Shown: positions 11,074-23,142, counted from the first letter of the stretch. The stretch is DNA of 64,000 nucleotides from Argentina anserina (GCF_933775445.1 NC_065875.1:25109555-25173554); one strand, 5' to 3'. A program made the numbers and translations. Notes: generated by a model from the sequence alone, not told the origin.

Positions 11074-13453
11074 CTGATATAGGTCTGGCATTGTTTAGTT
11101 TTCGCTTGTTTAATTGTTCATTTCGATAGAAGGAATGAGTTTCTTGTTTCGAAATGCTAGAATTTACTTATTTTAGGTTTGTTTCAATGTGATTATGAAT
11201 TATGATGTTGATCTTTTCATTCTTTTGTGTTGAGAACAAATTTTGGTTTGTGTATGGCTGTTCATTTCGTGTGATGTATGTACAGGAGTGGAGATTGAGG
11301 AGACGTGCGAGGCAAGTGAGTTAGAGAAGCGTAGAGCTGTGTCTGCCATGAATAACATATTGTCAGTGCTAACCCACTATAGCGAGTTAACAGGCAGACT
11401 GGTGTGTGGAAAGAGATGCAGCTTAACTGGGGTGGGCCTTCTCAGCTCATCCTTAAATATTGCTCTTGGTAGAATCAAACAGAGCTTTGTATTGTGAGTT
11501 GCAAATTCTCATTATTTTACGTTAGAAAATGATCTGTGCTTGCTGTAGATTGCTGATGGTTGTGTTTTGTTTACTTCAACATGATTGAGTTGCCTTGCAG
11601 AACAGATGCACACTTACCTGACATGCCTATAGTTTATGCGAGTGAGGCCTTCTTTAAATTGACAGGTAATGTGAGATATGTTCTATTTTCCTGATGCATA
11701 CTTTGCAAATGCTTTGAACAATCTAGCATATGCAATTGCTTACCTCAGTTGTTTTCCTGTTGTACAGGTTATGCCAGACACGAAGTCTTGGGACGCAATT
11801 GTAGATTTTTAAGTGGGGAGGATACAGATTCCTCTGCAACTTATCGGGTATACCTCTTTAAGTTTGATCTCTTCACCTTGTGCTTTCATAACATGACGAT
11901 CTTAAGTCCACTATCTCATTTGATCATATCACCTGCATTTCTTCAGATAAAGGAAAGCGTTCAGAATGAAAAAGCATGCACAGTACGTATCTTGAATTAC
12001 AGGTTGCTACTTAACTACTATTGGATATCTTGCAAATGAACTGACATTATTCATCTGATTTAACTTTGTTGCTGCTTCGTTCTTAGGAAGGATAAGAGTT
12101 CATTTTGGAATCTTCTTCATGTATCACCAATTCGTAATGCTTCTGGCAAGGTATTTCATATGATATGTTTTGATGTCCATAGTTGATCTTACTATGTCAT
12201 TGAGGTTTATGCTGTCAACTTGATATGCCTTTCCCAACTGTCATGAGCAAAGTAGGACATAATATGCAGTTTTGAGTTAATTGACATGTAGTCAACTTTG
12301 TTGATTCTTCTAAGCAATCAGGAAAAGAGATCATACAACTGTAGTCTCTGGATGGTTTGCTGTGGTACTTGTGCTTTCTTTGTGGTTGTGTCAACCAGTT
12401 AACTTGTAAAACACGTTGTTACTAAAATTTGCATCACACATTGTAAATTTCTGTGTATTTTCACACTAATCAGTTTCTACTGGGAGAGATCAATTGGTGG
12501 AGCCCGAAAAGCATATTGCATTTTTGTTTTTGTGGGAATAATGTGTGCATCACTCTAGAAGGAGTTGCATAGTTCCTGATGAAACTCTCTGGTTACCCTT
12601 TGAAATCTTAACATTCTTTGGTTATGAAAATTGTGAAATAATTGAGTGTACTACCTGTGGCCATTGATTGTGATGTTTGATATGCATTTGATGATGATGT
12701 GCTCACTTTATCTCTCGTAAAGTAGGTAAGATTCATTGAAAAATACTTACTAATTGTATTCAAAATTATCTGTTTACTGTGTTTGCTTGTGTTTCTCTGT
12801 CCTCTGTGATCACGTTTGTTGGGACATTGAATCATATGAGGTGATTATGCAAATAAAATATACTGATCATATATGCACAAGAATTTATATACCGTGGATT
12901 GATTGTTTACTGAAATGATCATATTTCCACACATTTATCCCCAACAATTTTTTAATTAACCACCTCTCCAGAATCATATATAAGGCTCTGCCTTCTCTTC
13001 TTACAAATTTATACATTGGCCATTAGTTTGTTGTAAGTTAATTCATAGCTGCTAACGCCAATGCTTTTACTCTACCGATTTTGTTATTTCTCTCTCCATT
13101 GGATGAAGAATATCTGAATATGACTTCTTTGTACACATAACCTGAAATCCAAAATTTCCTAATAATACTAGACTGGCATTGTTGTAAGCAACAACATTTA
13201 AATTACATTAACTGTCTCTGATGACAAGGAAGCACAAAGAGGTTCTGATCATATATTCTGTCACAATATTTGTCTTACGTGTTTATGGATGGGTGTTCAG
13301 ATTGCATACTTTGTGGGTGTTCAGATGGAAGAAGCGTGTAAGAACCAGGACGGGCATGGGCTGAGCCCTGAGATGAGGCAGCTGAGCGCTGTTGGAGCTG
13401 TCAGGATTGCAGTGAGGAGTTTATCAATGGGTGCTGGCACATCGAAGTCTTGA
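10494..13453 (+). CDS. Twin LOV-domain (PAS/LOV) protein, 7 exons
   Basis: Exons are 10494-11082, 11286-11493, 11601-11665, 11768-11847, 11947-12002, 12087-12150 and 13301-13453, all GT-AG. They give 405 codons (404 aa), close to the Arabidopsis PAS/LOV protein (TLP1/PLPB, At2g02710, about 400 aa from memory). LOV1 spans about residues 28-145, and LOV2 runs from about 265 to 375. LOV domains bind flavin and form a cysteinyl adduct under blue light. LOV2 keeps the adduct motif GRNCRFL (Cys299). In LOV1 the matching motif reads GKNGRMF, with Gly66 (GGG at 10689) in place of Cys, so LOV1 should not form the adduct. The domains are joined by a linker with ten Asp codons (residues 184-193). There is no kinase or F-box, unlike phototropin or ZTL. 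The sixth intron (about 1.15 kb) is the largest. The start is the ATG giving MDSELGLIEQS; an in-frame GTG upstream was not used. Confidence 0.9.
11043..11072 (+). repeat. (GAT)10 coding microsatellite
   Basis: Ten perfect GAT codons in frame encode ten aspartates in the linker after LOV1. Expansion or contraction by whole triplets would change the linker length without a frameshift. Confidence 0.95.
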
Positions 13454-14882
13454 GATGATGAATGTATAAATTCTCGCATTTGTACTCTCATCTGGCTTTA
13501 GTTGAAAATGCAGAAAGCAGAAATGCTTGTGCTGAGTGCTGCATCAGATCTTTGTTACACCAACATTATTTATATATATATATGGAAAGGGGCATTTCCT
13601 TGGTTCATTCCAGCTCTACTCATGAAGATTAGCCTCCATTTCCCTTTGTTTATCTTTTGTGTCTGTGTTCATAGTTTTGATATCGTATCTCCCTAGATTG
13701 GTGTACCTTAAATCTGGATTGCAACTCTTATGTCTGTTTCAGCTACTGGTATTGGAACTTTCAGGAATTGATGACCAAGTGTGTCTTTTTAGTTTTTATG
13801 CTCTGTTGGGCCGGGTTAGCTCCCAACGAGCTGGGCACATCATATGATGGGAAAGCTGTAGAGTCCCAACCCAGTATAACAAGTAACAACAAAATAAGCA
13901 AAATGGGATGCCACCATTTTTTTTCTATGGAAAAAACAATAGAATGGATCTTACCTATTCCACTATACAATAGAATGGACCTTGGCAGCTAAATTTTTGT
14001 AGGTCTGAACTAAATGAGGGAAGGTCTTGCATAATAGCAAGTAGTAACTAGCTCACGCAAGCAGATCAAATTTGCCAACTAAGAATGCAATTTAAACTTT
14101 AATCTGACTAGCTCATACATACTATATATTTTCCGTATACACAGCTGGTTGTAACTTGTGATTTAAGAATATATGCCATAAATTAGCATATATGTGAGGG
14201 TTTAGGGAAATAAACAATGATTAGAAGTTTCTAATGGAAAATCAACGTGACATTTAATATGGATAAAATTGTGTACAGTCATGAGTAAATTCCTTTAAAA
14301 AATGCATTTTGGTCCTTGATCAAACCCCTCTATCGAAGGGTATTGATCCATGACTTAATGGCGCGGAAGTACGTTCATCTTCTCCACAATCAGATGCGTG
14401 TCCTTAAATATAATTACTATTTAGGATACCTAAATCTCTTCGAGTCTTCGGGACTTCGATCATTGACTAAGATATAATAACTAACACATGCACTACTGAT
14501 GATGTTCATCTTTCATTTACACTAATATCACCTAATTTTCTTGATCAAATGCTGTTATGCTAAGATGAGTGTTTAACTGTATGTCCCATTGTCTCCTTAC
14601 TATTCTTAAGCTCAGTACTTAATCTAAGAAAATAGATAATTCAGTGTATTTGGAAGAATTTCAACCCAGAACGTAAATTCCATATCTAAATACAGCTCAC
14701 CATATTCAGGAAATCGATATCTTAAAGAGAAAAATTGAGAAATTATCTGACTCACGAGATATCAGCATCCATAATTGATCATATAGGGGCGTGTAGTCCT
14801 ACTATATACAACCTTCATAGTAAATGAGTCCAACTATTCATACGAATTCTTCCCTAATGTTTTACGCGGGTTATTTAAGTAG

Positions 14883-14886
<4 letters not shown>

Positions 14887-14914
<28 letters not shown>
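14887..14914. repeat. (AT)14 microsatellite
   Basis: Perfect AT dinucleotide run in the presumed upstream region of the first GLOX-like gene. Confidence 0.95.
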
Positions 14915-14917
<3 letters not shown>

Positions 14918-15043
14918 TGGCCTAAAAACATCAATCCAACTCATGCATGCAAAGTAGTTGAAGAGATACCACAAAACTTACACGCAATTACATTTCAGTG
15001 CACCTATGATTCAAGTCGATCAGACGATCACTAACTCGACCTC

Positions 15044-15050
15044 TATATAA
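15044..15050 (+). promoter_or_regulatory. Putative TATA box of the first GLOX-like gene
   Basis: TATATAA lies 53 bases before the ATG at 15103. This leaves about 25-30 bases to a likely transcription start and a short leader ending AACCATGG, a good plant start context. Confidence 0.55.
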
Positions 15051-15102
15051 CATTAACTCAAGATTACGACTACAGAACAACACAGCATTCCAATTTTCAA
15101 CC

Positions 15103-16872
15103 ATGGCTCTACTATCCTCTATCTTCTTCATTATTCTCTCCCTCTTCGTCTCATCCTCTTCTAATAACGAAACGGCGGCTGAGACTATCTCGGCTGCCGC
15201 TTTCGATAGAAGAGGAGGGAAGTGGGTTCTTCTCCAAAAAAGCATCGGGGTCTCGGCAATGCACATGCAGGTTCTCAAGAACAACCGAGTCATCATCTTT
15301 GACCGAACCAACGTCGGGCCTTCCAACCTCACTTTCCCCAGTGACAAAAAATTCTGCCTCAACTACACCATCCACGGCAGACCTGCAGCCAAACCTCATG
15401 CCCGAGAACCGATCACAACAGACTGTACTGCTCATTCCCTCTCCTACGACTTCGCCTCCAACACTCTCCGCCCCCTCATCGTCCACAGCGACACGTGGTG
15501 CTCCTCTGGCGCGGTGGACCCCACCGGAACCCTAGTCCAAACCGGAGGCTTCGGCAACGGCACCCGCACTGTCCGCACAATCCCGCCATGCGAAGACGAC
15601 AAGTGTGACTGGTTGGAACTTGATCAACACAGCCTCATGCAGAAAAGGTGGTACGCCTCGTCGCAGATCCTCCCCGACGGACGCGCCGTCGTCGTCGGAG
15701 GTCGGAAGGCTTTCACGTACGAGTTCTTTCCCAGAACGAACGACGTGTCGCATTACCTGAAGTTCTTGTGGGAGACGGCTGATACACCAGACAAGGGTGA
15801 GGAGAACAACCTCTATCCGTTTCTGCATCTCTTGCCGGACGGGAACCTCTTCTTGTTTGCAAACAACCGGTCGGTTTTACTCGACTTCGACCACACCAGA
15901 GTCATCAAAGAGTTTCCGGTAATGCCCGGCGGCGTGAAAAGAAACTACCCGAGCTCCGGTTCGTCGGTGCTCCTCCCTCTCAAAATAAACGGGTCGGGTT
16001 TACCCGAGGCCGAGGTGTTGATATGCGGCGGAGCAGAGCTGGGTTCGTATATATTCGCAAATAGAAATAACTCCGACAAGGACAACATGAAAGTGTTCAA
16101 AGGAGCCTCTACCAGCTGTGGGCGGATCAAACTGACCGACCCGGATCCGAAATGGGCCATGGAGACTCTGCCGATGCCACGTGTCATGTCGGACATGCTG
16201 TTGTTGCCGACGGGAGATGTTATCATTATCAACGGCGCGTCAAATGGGACGGCAGGTTGGGAATGTGCGACAAACCCGGTGTTGAACCCGGTTCTTTACA
16301 AAACCTACGAGCGGAAACCGGAGGCTCGGTTTAGCGTACTGAATCCCTCGACTATTCCGAGAATGTATCACTCGTCGGCGGTGCTATTGCCAGATGGGAG
16401 GATATTAGTGGGCGGGAGCAACCCTCACGAGAGGTACAACTTCAGACAGGAGTTCCCTACTGAGCTGAGCTTGGAGGCTTATGTTCCGGCGTACCTGGAC
16501 CCCAAATTCAATTCTCTGCGTCCTACGATCCTCTCCGTTGAGTCGAGGACTAAGGCTGTATCGTACGGTCTGGATTTTGGTGTTAAGTTTCAGCTTGATT
16601 TGCACACGAAAGATGCTTCCGAGTTTTCAGTGGCGCTCGTAACGCCGTCGTTTACGACGCACTCGTATGCTATGAATCAGAGGATGGTGGTTTTGGAGAT
16701 TGTTAGATTTAAGCCTTTGTATAGCAGATATAGAAAGTCGACGGATAAGTATGACTGTTTGATCGTAGCTCGCGGCCCGCCGAAGAACACGGTGGCGCCA
16801 CCGGGTTACTATACGCTTTTCCTTGTACATTCTGGAATTCCCAGCCATGCTACTTGGGTGAAAGTGCAGTAA
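15103..16872 (+). CDS. Galactose/glyoxal oxidase-like protein (GLOX), copy 1
   Basis: Single exon of 589 aa. A hydrophobic signal peptide (MALLSSIFFIILSLFV) fits secretion to the cell wall. The glyoxal-oxidase N-terminal propeller follows (GKWVLLQKSIGVSAMHM, repeated LPDGR strands). The C-terminal part is the DUF1929 immunoglobulin-like domain. The copper-radical residues of the family can be placed: Cys133 (HSDTWCSSGAV) and Tyr184 (RWYASS) for the thioether cofactor, and Tyr422-His423 (RMYHSS) plus His520 (FTTHS) as copper ligands. A working oxidase is therefore likely; it would oxidise an aldehyde or alcohol and release H2O2. The natural substrate of plant members is uncertain. Related Arabidopsis proteins include the RUBY/GLOX group (from memory). 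The coding sequence is much more GC-rich than its flanks. Copy 2 lies 3.5 kb downstream on the same strand. Confidence 0.93.
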   Translation: MALLSSIFFIILSLFVSSSSNNETAAETISAAAFDRRGGKWVLLQKSIGVSAMHMQVLKNNRVIIFDRTNVGPSNLTFPSDKKFCLNYTIHGRPAAKPHAREPITTDCTAHSLSYDFASNTLRPLIVHSDTWCSSGAVDPTGTLVQTGGFGNGTRTVRTIPPCEDDKCDWLELDQHSLMQKRWYASSQILPDGRAVVVGGRKAFTYEFFPRTNDVSHYLKFLWETADTPDKGEENNLYPFLHLLPDGNLFLFANNRSVLLDFDHTRVIKEFPVMPGGVKRNYPSSGSSVLLPLKINGSGLPEAEVLICGGAELGSYIFANRNNSDKDNMKVFKGASTSCGRIKLTDPDPKWAMETLPMPRVMSDMLLLPTGDVIIINGASNGTAGWECATNPVLNPVLYKTYERKPEARFSVLNPSTIPRMYHSSAVLLPDGRILVGGSNPHERYNFRQEFPTELSLEAYVPAYLDPKFNSLRPTILSVESRTKAVSYGLDFGVKFQLDLHTKDASEFSVALVTPSFTTHSYAMNQRMVVLEIVRFKPLYSRYRKSTDKYDCLIVARGPPKNTVAPPGYYTLFLVHSGIPSHATWVKVQ

Positions 16873-18872
16873 ATTATGGCAGATGCACTAATTACCTCTA
16901 CGATGTGATTCTGCACATTCAATGAATTTTTTTTATGAAATTCATTTATTTGTTTTTGGTTGGATTCGTTCAGTATATATATTACTGATTCATTTCTTGT
17001 GATTTTTCTGTAAGTTTGCAAGCGTATCCGCCAGGAAGTGAGCTGGAGATAATTAAGGATATACATGTTAATTAGTTTGATCATATATATATTGTTTTTA
17101 ACAACCAACAGATGTTGCAGTGCACCTTTGAAGCATTTATCACCAATTTTCATTTTGATTCGTCTTCTTAATTACTATGCTTGTATTTTTCTTTTTTATG
17201 GTGTATGAAGTCTGAATGTAAACTAATTGAGATAACAGAGTTTTTAAATAGATATTCTTGCACAAGAGTTAATTTAGTATTACAGTTACTAGCCAACTAT
17301 ACGCAAGTTGTCATAATGATTATGAACGCTAAACTTGAGAACTTGAGAATCAAGTTCATAGTTAATCTTCTCTAACAAAAAAAAGCTACTGTAGTTGCTT
17401 GAAAATTCCTCGGAAGGAAGGAAATTACAGTATAGGTAGATTGTAGTCTAGGAACTCGACCACGTACTACAAGTAAACCATCAAAAACTTACACATTTAT
17501 CTGATTTTTATACTAGATATATAAAACCCCGGTACAGTTGTTTTTCTCTTTTTACTTTTTTTGTTGTTCTGATTATGCAAAGGTTCTATCTATTCAGAAG
17601 GTCAAAACATTACAAGGCATAGGACTGAACATGGTGCCTTCCCTCCATCGATCACCAACAGACATAAGGCGATACAGGGTACTCGATCGATCATATCCCT
17701 ATAAAGCAAACTGATAGAAACACCATAGCTAGCTAAATCATGAGTCAAGGAGGCACATCCTTCAAACAATAGGCACCTTAACAATGTACAGGCGGTACAG
17801 CAACCCCTTCAGCTGTTAAACAAGTTTTCTTCGAGTTTATAAGCTGAACCGCCTCAAGAAGATCTGTGTCAACATATGGGTGAGCAATATGACATATGGA
17901 AGTCAGCATTGATATATAATAGTGGTTAAGTAATCGATCATCCGGAAGTTTTAGTCACCTGGCCCGAGAAGATGTTCGACTTTAAGTGTTAGTTGTTTCT
18001 ATCAGTAATTACTTCATATTTTCCGTAAGGCCATCAACAATGATCCAACATAATGATATAATTAAACCAATTGAGATTGCACATACATTACTTGACCCAA
18101 AACTATCAATACTCAGGCATGCATGCTTATTAAGAATCTGTCTAATATATAGGTTTGTTGTTGGCCATTATATAATGGATCATTGGATTGGTTAAACTTT
18201 ATAATGGTATAAAGCTTTCTTCTCAATAAGGACTGCGTTGATTGTGATACTCGTGTAATTTGCTTCATTTTCAAGTTAAGTTTATGGTTTTCGTATTATC
18301 ATGCTGTACATGTATCAGATTTCTATATTAAGAACCAAATAAATATTGTAGATGAGAGCACCCACTAAACTGACTAAGCAAGTATGAATTTTATTAACTT
18401 TAGAATGTAGGTCGTCAGGTACAGTTTCATATAAATTTATTTCATCTCATAAGTTCGACGAACATTTTTATGATGTAGTATCACTATCTTGTATATGCAA
18501 TACCGTAAGGAAAAAGAATACAATTTCTTCTCATAATTAAAGCTCGACGAACAGTATTTTTACGATCATAAACGAACTAACACAACTACTTATTAAAATT
18601 GTACAACTTTAGTTTACCCAAATACTATCTGTAATCAGAAAGTACGTACAAAGCAGCAATACAAATCATAGAGTTCAGTTCAATTTTTGCCAGACTACTG
18701 ACTTCTTCATTATGATACTCACCGGAACATATAAAAGATATGTTTTTATTTATTTCAAATTGTAATTTAACGCCTCAAAAATACAAATTTAATTCCATAC
18801 AGTCCAAAAATTAAGAAAAACCCAAACGCACCCTAACATTTACAACGACAAAGAGCCCTTGCATTATAAATT
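16873..18872. other. Spacer between the two GLOX-like genes, left part
   Basis: AT-rich sequence that carries the 3'UTR of GLOX copy 1. Short ORFs (60-114 codons) show no recognisable domain. I saw no repeat boundary here until the small retroposon at 18873. Confidence 0.45.
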
Positions 18873-18999
18873 GGGTTCATCTAGTTGTATAACATACAAC
18901 AGTATTTTGCAGGCAAAAAAAAGGGGGAACGTGAGGTGCACAATGAACCGGTGTGTGAGGTTTTGACAGGAATTTGCTATATACATAAAACAGATTTTT
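18873..18999 (+). mobile_element. Short T-tailed retroposon-like element, copy A
   Basis: A 127-bp sequence beginning GGGTTCATCT and ending CAGATTTTT. It matches a second copy at 30177-30326 over almost its whole length (shared blocks include TTGTATAACATACA, TTTTGCAGGCAAA and GGGGGAACGTGAG). It is flanked by the 9-bp direct repeat TTATAAATT (18864-18872 and 19002-19010). A short unit, a T-run at one end and flanking repeats fit a short non-autonomous retroposon. I could not find clear pol III boxes. Confidence 0.6.
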
Positions 19000-19019
19000 C
19001 CTTATAAATTTGTGTGTAA

Positions 19020-19990
19020 AACCCTAGAGAGGAAAAGAACGCTCCTCCACGCGCTTGCACCCCAACCAACTTTTTCTTCTCTGTTTGGCGGCACGTCCTA
19101 ACCACATCGTTGTCAGATTGGGCATGTTTGTCAAGCCTTTCATTTCTTCTCTAGAAACCTATGGCTTGGATCTGAGATCTGTTACAATGATGAAAAGGGT
19201 TGCGGCCGTGTCAATTCAAGATCGATGGCGGCGGGATCGATGATGGGGGACAGTTAGGCAGAGTCGAGGCCTGGCTGGGGGGGATTATTTCTGGTGATGA
19301 AATCGTGATTATGTGATCGCTTTGGCTGGAATATGACCTCTGTTTTGAATGCAAGCATTCGGCTTGATTCGTCAGTGGTGTGATGACAGTGATGGCTCGA
19401 TGGAGGTGGTGGTTTGGTAGGGATGGCGGTGCAATTGAAGAATTGAGGAAGGACATCTTTTGGTCTTGGTGTGGTGTGCTCCCCTTCTTGGACTTATCTT
19501 GGGTAGCTATCCTTTCTTTGTTGTTCAATATTTGTTTCTGTCTCTCTTTAGACATTAGGTGTGCTAAGTTTTATTTCCCTAGTTGGTGAGAGTTGGGGTG
19601 GCGACCACGGTATGTGGGTTATCCTGACACGGATTCTAACGGCTGGAATTTGCTTATATATAAATTGAGCTTGGATCATATCCGAAGCTTCATGGTTTAT
19701 GTTCTATGCATTTTTTGTTTTTATGTTTTTCTTCATTTCAAGTTTTTGAGAGGTAGGGGTCTCGGTCTAAGCACCTTGAGTGCAATGTTTGCCCTAGACG
19801 ACAGTTGAGTACTTTATTTTGTCAATTGGTCGCTGACTCATAGTGGTAAGATTAAATCTACGATCATCGGATTTCATGTTCGATGACATCATAGTGAGGA
19901 AGCTATTCGAATTAGAAACATATGGCTCTGAGTGAACTTTATTTCTCTGGTTTGTCACCACAATTATAAAGCAAATGAAGTTGTAAATAT
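19020..19990. other. Unassigned GC-richer island, possible decayed transposon
   Basis: This stretch is clearly richer in GC than its surroundings, starts CCCTAGAGAGGAAAAG and includes T-rich runs near 19700-19745. Its look recalls leaders of plant LINE or other dispersed elements. No reverse transcriptase, transposase, terminal repeat or target-site duplication is visible. ORFs at 19055-19243, 19380-19589 and 19593-19808 are short and unrecognised. Confidence 0.3.
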
Positions 19991-20408
19991 TCCACTATTT
20001 GCTAGGTGGTGTTTTATATAATAAATCAGTTGTTTAGTTGAGAATATTTGTATTGTAATGTTAGTATTTTCTACGTTGAATTACTAATTGAAAATTAAGG
20101 TTCTATGTACATTTTTATATTAAGTGATTTCAGTAATACTAATAACTTATGGACCGCTGTTCGGTTCTACTTAAAAACAAAACAAAAAACAAAATCCCTG
20201 CACTATTACTCAGCAAGTGTAACAGAGACACACACACGCCTCAGATGCCTACCCCAGACAGCTAGCTCAGCTTTAACAAAACCCCTCTTCTATTCTCACT
20301 CTGTTATTCATATAACGCCAAACCCCATCTCCCCTACCTCTCTTTCTCACCACTCTCCTAAATCCAACACCAGTCCACCAAGAACCACTCCAAGAAAAGC
20401 CACAAGCC

Positions 20409-22151
20409 ATGCCCATTTTCAAGAATCCCACCGCTTTTTCCACCGTCTTCTTCTACATCTCCGCCACCATCTTCTCCCTCTTCATCGCCTCCCCGGACTC
20501 CAACTTCTTCAGCTTCATGTCACCGCCGCCGCCGGGCCCCACCCTGGCCACCCCGTACGACGGCGGGCAATGGATTCTCCTCCACGAAAACATCGGCGTC
20601 TCGGCAATGCACATGCAGCTCCTGAAGAACAACAAGGTCATTCTCTTTGACCGTACAGACATGGGGCCCTCCAACGCCACGTACTCTAACGGCGCCGCCG
20701 TCGACCAGTGCCGCAACTACACAGTCCACAACCGCACCGTAACTGACTGCACTCCTCACTCTCTCCTATACGACGTCGCTTCCGAAACCTTCCGCGCTCT
20801 GGTCGTTAACTCCGACACGTGGTGCTCGTCTGGCGCGGTGGACCCCAACGGCGTGCTAGTCCAGACCGGCGGTTACGGCACCGGGATTCAAGCCATCAGG
20901 AACTTCACTCCGTGCGACGACGACACGTGTCAGTGGGACGAGCTGGATGTGCCGCTTTTGGCGCACAGGTGGTACGCGACAAACCAGATTCTCCCTGACG
21001 GCCGCGTCATCATCGTCGGCGGGAGGCGGGCCTTCAGCTACGAGTTCTACCCCAAGGAGGACCACGTGTCGTCCAAGCTTTACCACATGAGATTCCTGTG
21101 GGACACGACGGACCCTTACGAGGAGAACAATCTTTATCCCTTCTTGCATCTCTTGCCGGACGGCAACCTCTTCATTTTCGCCAACAACCGGTCAATTCTG
21201 TTTGACTACAACAACAACACCGTCGTCAGGGAGATTCCGGCGATGCCCGGCGGAGTCAAGCGGTCCTATCCGGCCACCGGGTCGTCGGTGCTTCTGCCAC
21301 TAAAGATGAGCGGGTCGGGTCAGCCCGAAGTCGAGGTCTTGATTTGCGGCGGGTCGTACGGCGGCGCCTACAACAAGTCGAATCTGAATAAGGTGAAGGA
21401 GTACGTCGGCGCATCGGCCAGCTGCAGTCGGATCAAGCTCTCGGATCCGACGCCGAAATGGGCCATGGAGGAAATGCCGCTGCCACGTGTCATGGGGGAC
21501 ATGCTGCTGTTGCCGAACGGTGACGTCATCATCCTGAACGGCGCGGCGAACGGGACGGCGGGGTGGGAGGACGCGATCAACCCGGTTTTGCACCCGGTGC
21601 TGTACAAGACCTACGAGTCCGACCCGAGACGGCGGTTTGTGGTGCTGAACCCGACGACGATCCCCAGAATGTACCACTCCTCGTGTTTGCTGCTGCCCGA
21701 TGGCAGAATACTAGTGGGCGGGAGTAACCCCCACGAAATGTACAACTTCCGGCGAGGTTTCCCGACTGAGCTGAGCCTTGAGGCGTACCTTCCACCGTAC
21801 CTCAGCCCCAGCTTTGCTGCTATGCGCCCTACGATCATATCCATCGAGGCAAGAGAGAACATCGTATCGTACGGCCAGGAATTCTCCGTCAACTTCGGGT
21901 TGTCAGTGTACCGGCCTGACGTGGCGATATCCGCCGCGCTGGTTGCGCCGTCGTTCACGACGCATTCGCTGGCAATGAACCAGAGGTTGGTGGTTTTGGA
22001 GGTTGCGAGTCTGAAGCGTTTGTCTGTTTTCGATTACAAGATGACGGCGCGGGGCCCGCCTTCTGCCACCGTGGCGCCACCTGGGTTTTACATGTTCTTC
22101 ATTGTCCACGCTGGAGTCCCGGGTCAGGCCCTGTGGGTCAAGGTGCAATGA
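20409..22151 (+). CDS. Galactose/glyoxal oxidase-like protein (GLOX), copy 2
   Basis: Single exon of 580 aa, paralogous to the copy at 15103. A hydrophobic N-terminal segment (about residues 8-28) acts as signal peptide or anchor and is followed by a proline-rich stretch (SPPPPGP, about residues 38-44). The propeller begins GGQWILLHENIGVSAMHM. Family active-site residues are present: Cys139 (TWCSSGAV), Tyr189 (RWYATN), Tyr422-His423 (RMYHSS) and His519 (FTTHS). The DUF1929 domain ends HAGVPGQALWVKVQ. Expected to be a secreted copper-radical oxidase that makes H2O2. It is strikingly GC-rich and C-rich at third positions compared with the flanking DNA. The longer frame at 20105-20650 that overlaps its start is a shadow. 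Confidence 0.93.
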   Translation: MPIFKNPTAFSTVFFYISATIFSLFIASPDSNFFSFMSPPPPGPTLATPYDGGQWILLHENIGVSAMHMQLLKNNKVILFDRTDMGPSNATYSNGAAVDQCRNYTVHNRTVTDCTPHSLLYDVASETFRALVVNSDTWCSSGAVDPNGVLVQTGGYGTGIQAIRNFTPCDDDTCQWDELDVPLLAHRWYATNQILPDGRVIIVGGRRAFSYEFYPKEDHVSSKLYHMRFLWDTTDPYEENNLYPFLHLLPDGNLFIFANNRSILFDYNNNTVVREIPAMPGGVKRSYPATGSSVLLPLKMSGSGQPEVEVLICGGSYGGAYNKSNLNKVKEYVGASASCSRIKLSDPTPKWAMEEMPLPRVMGDMLLLPNGDVIILNGAANGTAGWEDAINPVLHPVLYKTYESDPRRRFVVLNPTTIPRMYHSSCLLLPDGRILVGGSNPHEMYNFRRGFPTELSLEAYLPPYLSPSFAAMRPTIISIEARENIVSYGQEFSVNFGLSVYRPDVAISAALVAPSFTTHSLAMNQRLVVLEVASLKRLSVFDYKMTARGPPSATVAPPGFYMFFIVHAGVPGQALWVKVQ

Positions 22152-23142
22152 ATGCAGCTGAGGTTTAGGGTTTTAGGTTTTGTATTTTTGGTTTAGGAAG
22201 AGAAATATTGGATTGAATCGGATTTGTTTATAAGAAGTTTTGAAGGTTAATAATACACAGTGTATAATTTTGATTTGTAAAACAATATGTTTCGTACTTT
22301 TATTAGCCTGCTTTGTCTAAGTTAGCCACATTATTAGAGTAATTATTGGGTAAGTTTCAACTTTCTACTGATCGATCCATTGAGATATTGCGGTTGGTGT
22401 TTGATTACAAGGAAGAGGTTGGCATTTGGACCAAATGTTGAGACCCAAATGCAAATCCAACATTCCAACTACAGAACTTTCTTATGTTAATGGGTGAAGA
22501 TTAATAATCAGATGAGAGGATTTTGGTGACAAAAATCATTCCACTTGCAAGACCCAATCAAAGTAGCAAAAATAAAAATGCAACATCAATTGGATCAGCG
22601 AAAAGCAAATTGGTTCGATTAGGCCATTATATCGGAACATAAACTCGAATTCCTACAACGTAATTTCGGCCAATATATTTGTATAAGCGTATAACAAACC
22701 TTTTAACTCGGGTTTTCCCACTAGGTACTGTCGTGAATTCAAGACGATGAATAGAAACGGCGACCAATAAGATCTTGGTGTGAGCTCGCAGGCATGAACG
22801 AACGACTCGAATGAAACTCGCCAGTCACAACCATTAGACAACGGCCATCCGCCCATCCCACTAATCTTCTGAAGAGTTAGATAGTCTAATACCAAGCCAA
22901 TGCAATCTAGAAATCAAAAACTGGAAACATAAATGAGGCAGAACAGAACACCATCAATTTGGAAAATCTAAAATAATGATGAAATAGTTCATGTTCATCT
23001 CATGATTACAAATTACTATGTGTAAGGCTCTCTCTGATACAAGTCATGTCCTATAGGCCCAAGTTTTGTTCTGTATGCAGCACTGGGCCCATTCATATAT
23101 ACAGCCCAACGAGTTTTTGCAGTCGTCCCCAGGAGTGGTAAT
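22152..23142. other. Convergent spacer between GLOX copy 2 and the NPF4 gene
   Basis: Holds the 3'UTRs of both neighbours. A reverse ORF at 22653-22895 (80 codons) has no recognisable similarity. No repeat was found. Confidence 0.5.

Larger units (their letters stand above)
13454..15102. other. Intergenic region between the twin-LOV gene and the first GLOX-like gene
   Basis: It contains the twin-LOV 3'UTR, a short imperfect duplication around 13935-13985 (AATAGAATGGA repeated 37 bases apart), the AT microsatellite at 14887-14914 and the GLOX1 promoter. No gene was recognised; the ORFs at 13502-13992 are short and mutually overlapping. Confidence 0.5.

Noticed and set aside
10840..11091. Reverse frame with a poly-His run and + frame with a poly-Met run
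   Set aside because: Both are other-frame readings of the (GAT)10 tract in the twin-LOV coding exon.
19211..19589. Overlapping frames on both strands in the 19-kb island
   Set aside because: They overlap each other, lack recognisable motifs, and lie in a likely transposon relic.
20105..20650. 181-codon + frame rich in His/Leu/Arg overlapping the start of GLOX copy 2
   Set aside because: It overlaps the GLOX2 frame in another register, has composition typical of a GC-rich shadow, and its first 100 codons are leader sequence.
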